Below, piece by piece: positions 17,300 through 19,391 of a stretch of 19,391 nt of DNA (the stretch's first letter is position 1; the number at the start of each line of letters is the position of its first letter). The position numbers and the translations under genes are program-made. Source of the stretch: Syntrophaceae bacterium UBA6255 (GTDB taxonomy: Bacteria; Desulfobacterota; Syntrophia; Syntrophales; Smithellaceae); the NCBI GenBank assembly GCA_002441205.1, contig DJVN01000007.1, positions 1 to 19,391 of the forward strand, written 5' to 3'. The notes below the pieces were generated by a model. That model did no database searches, was not told where the DNA came from, and saw only the letters and a program-made list of their open reading frames with translations.

Positions 17300-17851
17300 C
17301 TATTTCTTCGTCTGCCGTTGCCACACCAAAAAAGATGGGCGGTTTTCAAGTTTAGTTTCGAAAGATTTAAACTCTTCTCTGGTAAGAACCAGAGAACGGA
17401 TTTTACGTTTTATATAGCGCTCAGTTTTTCTGCTCAAGTCATTCAGATGGTATTGATCAATGTTGCCCACCAGCACGAGGTCTATGATTCCGGTATCCTT
17501 ACCCTCGGCGTAATCATCAATGATATAAGCTTTTTCCAAATCTCCCAATCTTGTAAGAATGCTTTCAATAACATGGTCCAACCCCATGACTTTGCTGACC
17601 ATTGATTTAAGTTCCGGGAAAAGGGGATGATTGTTATTAGCCTTATAATAAACGTTGCGTCCCTCCTTTTCAGAGTTGAGAAGCTTTGTTTTCGTAAGCT
17701 GATTGAGTTCTTCGCGGACGGCATTGGAAGACACATGCAGATCTTTTGAAAGTTCACGGAGATACGCCTTGGTACCGGGATTAAAAAAGAAGCGCATCAG
17801 CAGGCTGATTCTGGTTTTTGAGGATATAAGTCCCGCAAAAAGATCCGTCAT
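17300..17851 (-). CDS. Winged-helix regulator with degenerate nucleotidyltransferase-like domain
   Basis: A 183-residue protein. Residues 1-72 are an ArsR-like winged helix: AYLRELSKDLHVSSNAVREE (29-48) is the helix-turn-helix and the wing lies in EKEGRNVYYKA. Residues 95-165 resemble a minimal nucleotidyltransferase fold, but where active members read G-S-[FY]-A-R-G this protein has DDYAEG (112-117), and the following S-D-x-D-L becomes G-I-I-D-L, leaving only Asp124. It is therefore probably non-catalytic and may act as a ligand-sensing or scaffold domain. Such two-domain regulators are found beside polysaccharide genes in deltaproteobacteria (my recollection, not checked). The ATG has an AAGGAG Shine-Dalgarno 5 nt upstream. 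As the first gene of the cluster, just behind a promoter with an overlapping inverted repeat, it probably represses its own operon. Confidence 0.85.
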   Translation of the reverse strand: MTDLFAGLISSKTRISLLMRFFFNPGTKAYLRELSKDLHVSSNAVREELNQLTKTKLLNSEKEGRNVYYKANNNHPLFPELKSMVSKVMGLDHVIESILTRLGDLEKAYIIDDYAEGKDTGIIDLVLVGNIDQYHLNDLSRKTERYIKRKIRSLVLTREEFKSFETKLENRPSFLVWQRQTKK

Positions 17852-17864
17852 ACGTACTCCTTAT

Positions 17865-17883
17865 TGAGTAGTTATTCTACTCA
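17865..17883. promoter_or_regulatory. Inverted-repeat operator candidate
   Basis: TGAGTAG and CTACTCA form a perfect 7-bp inverted repeat separated by 5 nt (TTATT). It lies 14 nt upstream of the regulator start codon and overlaps the -10 hexamer of the predicted promoter. Size and position suit binding of a winged-helix dimer, so autorepression by the adjacent regulator is the natural reading. It could also form a small hairpin in the leader RNA, but there is no T-tract after it. Confidence 0.6.
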
Positions 17884-17908
17884 TAAAGGAATACAGCTTA
17901 ATTGTCAA
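17880..17908 (-). promoter_or_regulatory. Sigma-70-type promoter for the polysaccharide gene cluster
   Basis: On the minus strand a perfect -35 hexamer TTGACA (17908-17903) is followed after 17 nt by TATGAG (17885-17880), a 4/6 match to the -10 consensus. The surrounding DNA is A+T rich. It points at the regulator gene and, by the tight gene spacing, probably drives the whole 14-kb minus-strand block. The -10 overlaps the inverted repeat described separately. Confidence 0.6.
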
Positions 17909-17978
17909 CATTTTTTTTGTTTAGTGTTTTGATTGATGAGCGGAGAAAAAAGTATAATGGTGAGAAAAGTTCTCTACA

Positions 17979-18863
17979 TTAATCTCTTTTTTCGCTTCGG
18001 TCGTAATGAATTTGAGCGATTTGCTCTGAAACGAGTCCCACCATGAAGATTAATACGGACATGGTTATAAGCATGGCCGATGTGGGACCATAGCGCACAT
18101 CTAAAAAGAATATTTTATAAAGACCGTAACCCAATCCGATAAGGAAAATGGAAAAACTTACCGGAAGGAAAACACGCATGGGCGAAAAAAGGGTAGCAAT
18201 TTTTATGATGATCAAAAAGAATCTGGAACCATCCCTAAGCAATTTTATCTTGCTCTTCCCGGCGCAACGGTTTGCCTTAATGGGTAGATATAAAAGGCTG
18301 TAACCTGACCGGAGAATTGCCATCGTAATCGTTGTAGGATAGGAAAAAGTGTTGGGCAATAAAGAAACAAATTGACGGGCAATATCAGCCTTGATTGCCC
18401 GGAAACCTGAGGTTAAATCCTGTATTTTTCTTTTGCAGATGTAGGATGCAAAAATATTGTAGAATCTGTTCGCCACGTTTCTGTGAAAACGCGATTCCGA
18501 ATCACCGCTGCGCGCTCCGACAACCATATCATACTGACTGACTTTATCCAGCAGTTGAGGAATATATTCCGGATTATGCTGGCCGTCGCCATCCATCATT
18601 ACCAAAACCTTGCCTTTAGCCTGACGGATACCTGTTTTGACGGCCGCGCCATTGCCGAGATTATAAGGGTGAGAAATAATCCTCGCGCCGGCTTTTTCCG
18701 CGAATAAAGCGGTATCATCCTTAGAGCCGTCATTAACGACCAGAATCTCATAAGTCCGGTTCAAACTATCCATGGTCGCACGAACACGGCCGATGATATC
18801 AGCAATAATTTCTGCTTCATTATAGGCGGGTATGATGATGCTGACATTTAATTCAGTATTCAT
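17979..18863 (-). CDS. Polyprenyl-phosphate glycosyltransferase (DPM/GtrB-like GT2)
   Basis: A 294-residue GT2 enzyme with two C-terminal membrane helices. The catalytic domain shows VSIIIPAYNE (7-16), ILVVNDGSKDD (40-50), NLGNGAAVKTGI (68-79) and the DxD-type DGDGQH (91-96). Residues after 195 (RCAGKSKIK) match the membrane-proximal loop of dolichol/undecaprenyl-phosphate mannosyl- or glucosyltransferases. Helices lie at about 231-253 and 261-283. These enzymes make a polyprenyl-phosphate hexose that is flipped and used by periplasmic GT-C transferases. The start has AAGGA 7 nt before the ATG. It is 127 nt upstream of the regulator and in the same direction, but the intervening promoter suggests the cluster can be transcribed independently. 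It could supply donor to the GT-C protein at the other end of the window. Confidence 0.9.
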   Translation of the reverse strand: MNTELNVSIIIPAYNEAEIIADIIGRVRATMDSLNRTYEILVVNDGSKDDTALFAEKAGARIISHPYNLGNGAAVKTGIRQAKGKVLVMMDGDGQHNPEYIPQLLDKVSQYDMVVGARSGDSESRFHRNVANRFYNIFASYICKRKIQDLTSGFRAIKADIARQFVSLLPNTFSYPTTITMAILRSGYSLLYLPIKANRCAGKSKIKLLRDGSRFFLIIIKIATLFSPMRVFLPVSFSIFLIGLGYGLYKIFFLDVRYGPTSAMLITMSVLIFMVGLVSEQIAQIHYDRSEKRD

Positions 18864-18991
18864 GGGATATCCTTTTGATGCTTTAACGTACTATTTTTTA
18901 TTGGATTTGTCCAAAATAATTTTACCGTAATATTTGAAATTACTTGATATTAAATTATTCGGGTAATATTATGAAGCACAACTTAATGTAG

Positions 18992-19012
18992 GGCGTGTTC
19001 GGGGAACGCGCC
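18992..19012. other. GC-rich hairpin in the region upstream of the sigma-factor gene
   Basis: GGCGTGTTC and GAACGCGCC pair over 9 bp (one G-T wobble) around a GGG loop, in an otherwise A+T-rich 232-nt gap between divergent genes. The octamer GTTCGGGG within it recurs at 19020-19027, followed by the palindrome GGAAATTCC (19028-19036). No T-run follows on either strand, so it is not an ordinary terminator. Its function is unknown; a regulator site upstream of the sigma-factor promoter is possible. Confidence 0.4.
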
Positions 19013-19048
19013 GCAGATTGTTCGGGGGGAAATTCCTATAAATTGTTT

Positions 19049-19076
19049 TTGTACGCATTGGCCGTTATTTTATAAA
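19049..19076 (+). promoter_or_regulatory. Possible promoter of the ECF sigma factor gene
   Basis: TTGTAC (19049-19054) and TATAAA (19071-19076) are spaced 16 nt apart and resemble sigma-70 -35 and -10 hexamers. Transcription would begin near 19083, leaving a short leader that contains the AAGG ribosome site. The match is moderate and the region is A+T rich, so this could be chance. Confidence 0.4.
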
Positions 19077-19095
19077 CCTTAAAAATAAGGTCCGA

Positions 19096-19391
19096 ATGGA
19101 TCAAAAAACAGAAGCCGAAATTGTGGTCAGGGTTTTAAAAGGAGACAGGCAGGCTTACGCCTTGCTCGTTGAAGAATATAAAAATCCGATTTACAATTTG
19201 GCCTATCGGATGACCAGCAATTTTGCCGATGCCGAGGATCTGGCGCAGGAAACGTTTTTACGTTCCTTCAGAGAATTGTCCCGTTTTGATACGAAACGTC
19301 ATTTTTATACCTGGATCTATACAATCAGCCTTAATCTTATCCGAAATCATCTGAAAAAAGCAGGACGCAAAATTGATTTCCAAAAAACGGG
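19096..19391 (+). CDS. ECF-family RNA polymerase sigma factor, partial (cut by window end)
   Basis: The first 98 codons of an RpoE-like extracytoplasmic-function sigma factor; the 3' end lies beyond the window. Region 2 is complete: a helix with LLVEEYKNPIYNLAYRM (23-39), the core-binding DAEDLAQETFLRSFRE segment (45-60), and region 2.3/2.4 with FYTWIYTISLNLIRNHLKK (70-88), the -10 recognition helix. The ATG has AAGG about 6 nt upstream. It is divergent from the polyprenyl-phosphate glycosyltransferase gene and separated by 232 nt. Usual ECF proteins are 180-210 residues, so about half is present. An anti-sigma gene would be expected next, but cannot be seen. It probably marks the end of the polysaccharide locus, although control of surface-glycan genes by an envelope-stress sigma factor is possible. 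Confidence 0.92.
   Translation, partial: MDQKTEAEIVVRVLKGDRQAYALLVEEYKNPIYNLAYRMTSNFADAEDLAQETFLRSFRELSRFDTKRHFYTWIYTISLNLIRNHLKKAGRKIDFQKT

Noticed and set aside
17962..17974. GAGAA/TTCTC inverted repeat after the polyprenyl-phosphate glycosyltransferase gene, possible terminator
   Set aside because: Stem of only 5 bp, A+T rich, and the T-run comes about 10 nt later; too weak to call.
18888..18915. Possible promoter for the polyprenyl-phosphate glycosyltransferase gene (TTTGGA, 16 nt, TAGTAC on the minus strand)
   Set aside because: The -35 matches consensus at only 3 of 6 positions, in A+T-rich DNA.
1..19391. CRISPR arrays, tRNA or rRNA genes, insertion sequences, JUMPstart/ops element
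   Set aside because: I looked for regular repeats, cloverleaf arms, transposase motifs and GGCGGTAG on both strands and saw none.

Overview
The window is a surface-polysaccharide (O-antigen/exopolysaccharide) biosynthesis and export locus of a Gram-negative bacterium of fairly low G+C. A Wzm/Wzt-type ABC exporter, a winged-helix regulator with a nucleotidyltransferase-like half, and a GT-C enzyme with TPR repeats together suggest a deltaproteobacterial (Desulfobacterota, perhaps Syntrophales-like) chromosome. That taxonomic call is an inference from gene style and no marker gene is present.

Layout. (1) Positions 66-3440, + strand: a large multi-pass GT-C-like membrane protein with TPR repeats, followed by a GT4 glycosyltransferase. 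(2) Positions 3558-17851, - strand: a compact block of twelve genes whose gaps are mostly under 60 nt, two pairs overlapping. In transcription order it holds: the regulator; Wzm permease; Wzt ATPase with an extra C-terminal domain; a radical SAM/SPASM-like protein; a polysaccharide pyruvyl transferase-family protein; a three-domain SGNH hydrolase-GT2-GT2 fusion; a SAM-dependent methyltransferase; a GT4; a GT2; UDP-galactopyranose mutase; and two galactofuranosyltransferase-like GT2 enzymes. (3) Positions 17979-18863, - strand: a polyprenyl-phosphate glycosyltransferase (GtrB/DPM-like). (4) From 19096 to the window edge, + strand: the first 98 codons of an ECF sigma factor, with a short upstream region containing a hairpin.

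How the genes fit together. Glf supplies UDP-galactofuranose, and the two GlfT-like GT2 enzymes beside it could use it. The other GT2/GT4 enzymes would complete the repeat unit on the cytoplasmic face. The methyltransferase, pyruvyl transferase, SGNH domain and radical SAM protein are candidate decorating or capping enzymes. Wzm/Wzt exports the finished chain, and the Wzt C-terminal extension probably recognises the chain or its end cap. No Wzx or Wzy is present, consistent with the ABC route, and no initiating glycosyltransferase is in the window. The DPM-like enzyme could make polyprenyl-phosphate sugar for the GT-C protein at the other end.

Most notable points: a -35/-10 promoter before the regulator whose -10 overlaps a perfect inverted repeat; a nucleotidyltransferase-like domain with a ruined active site in that regulator; a radical SAM enzyme in a glycan cluster; and the start of the SGNH-GT2-GT2 gene, where the only start that preserves the SGNH fold is a non-ATG codon (probably ATA in an ATAA overlap).
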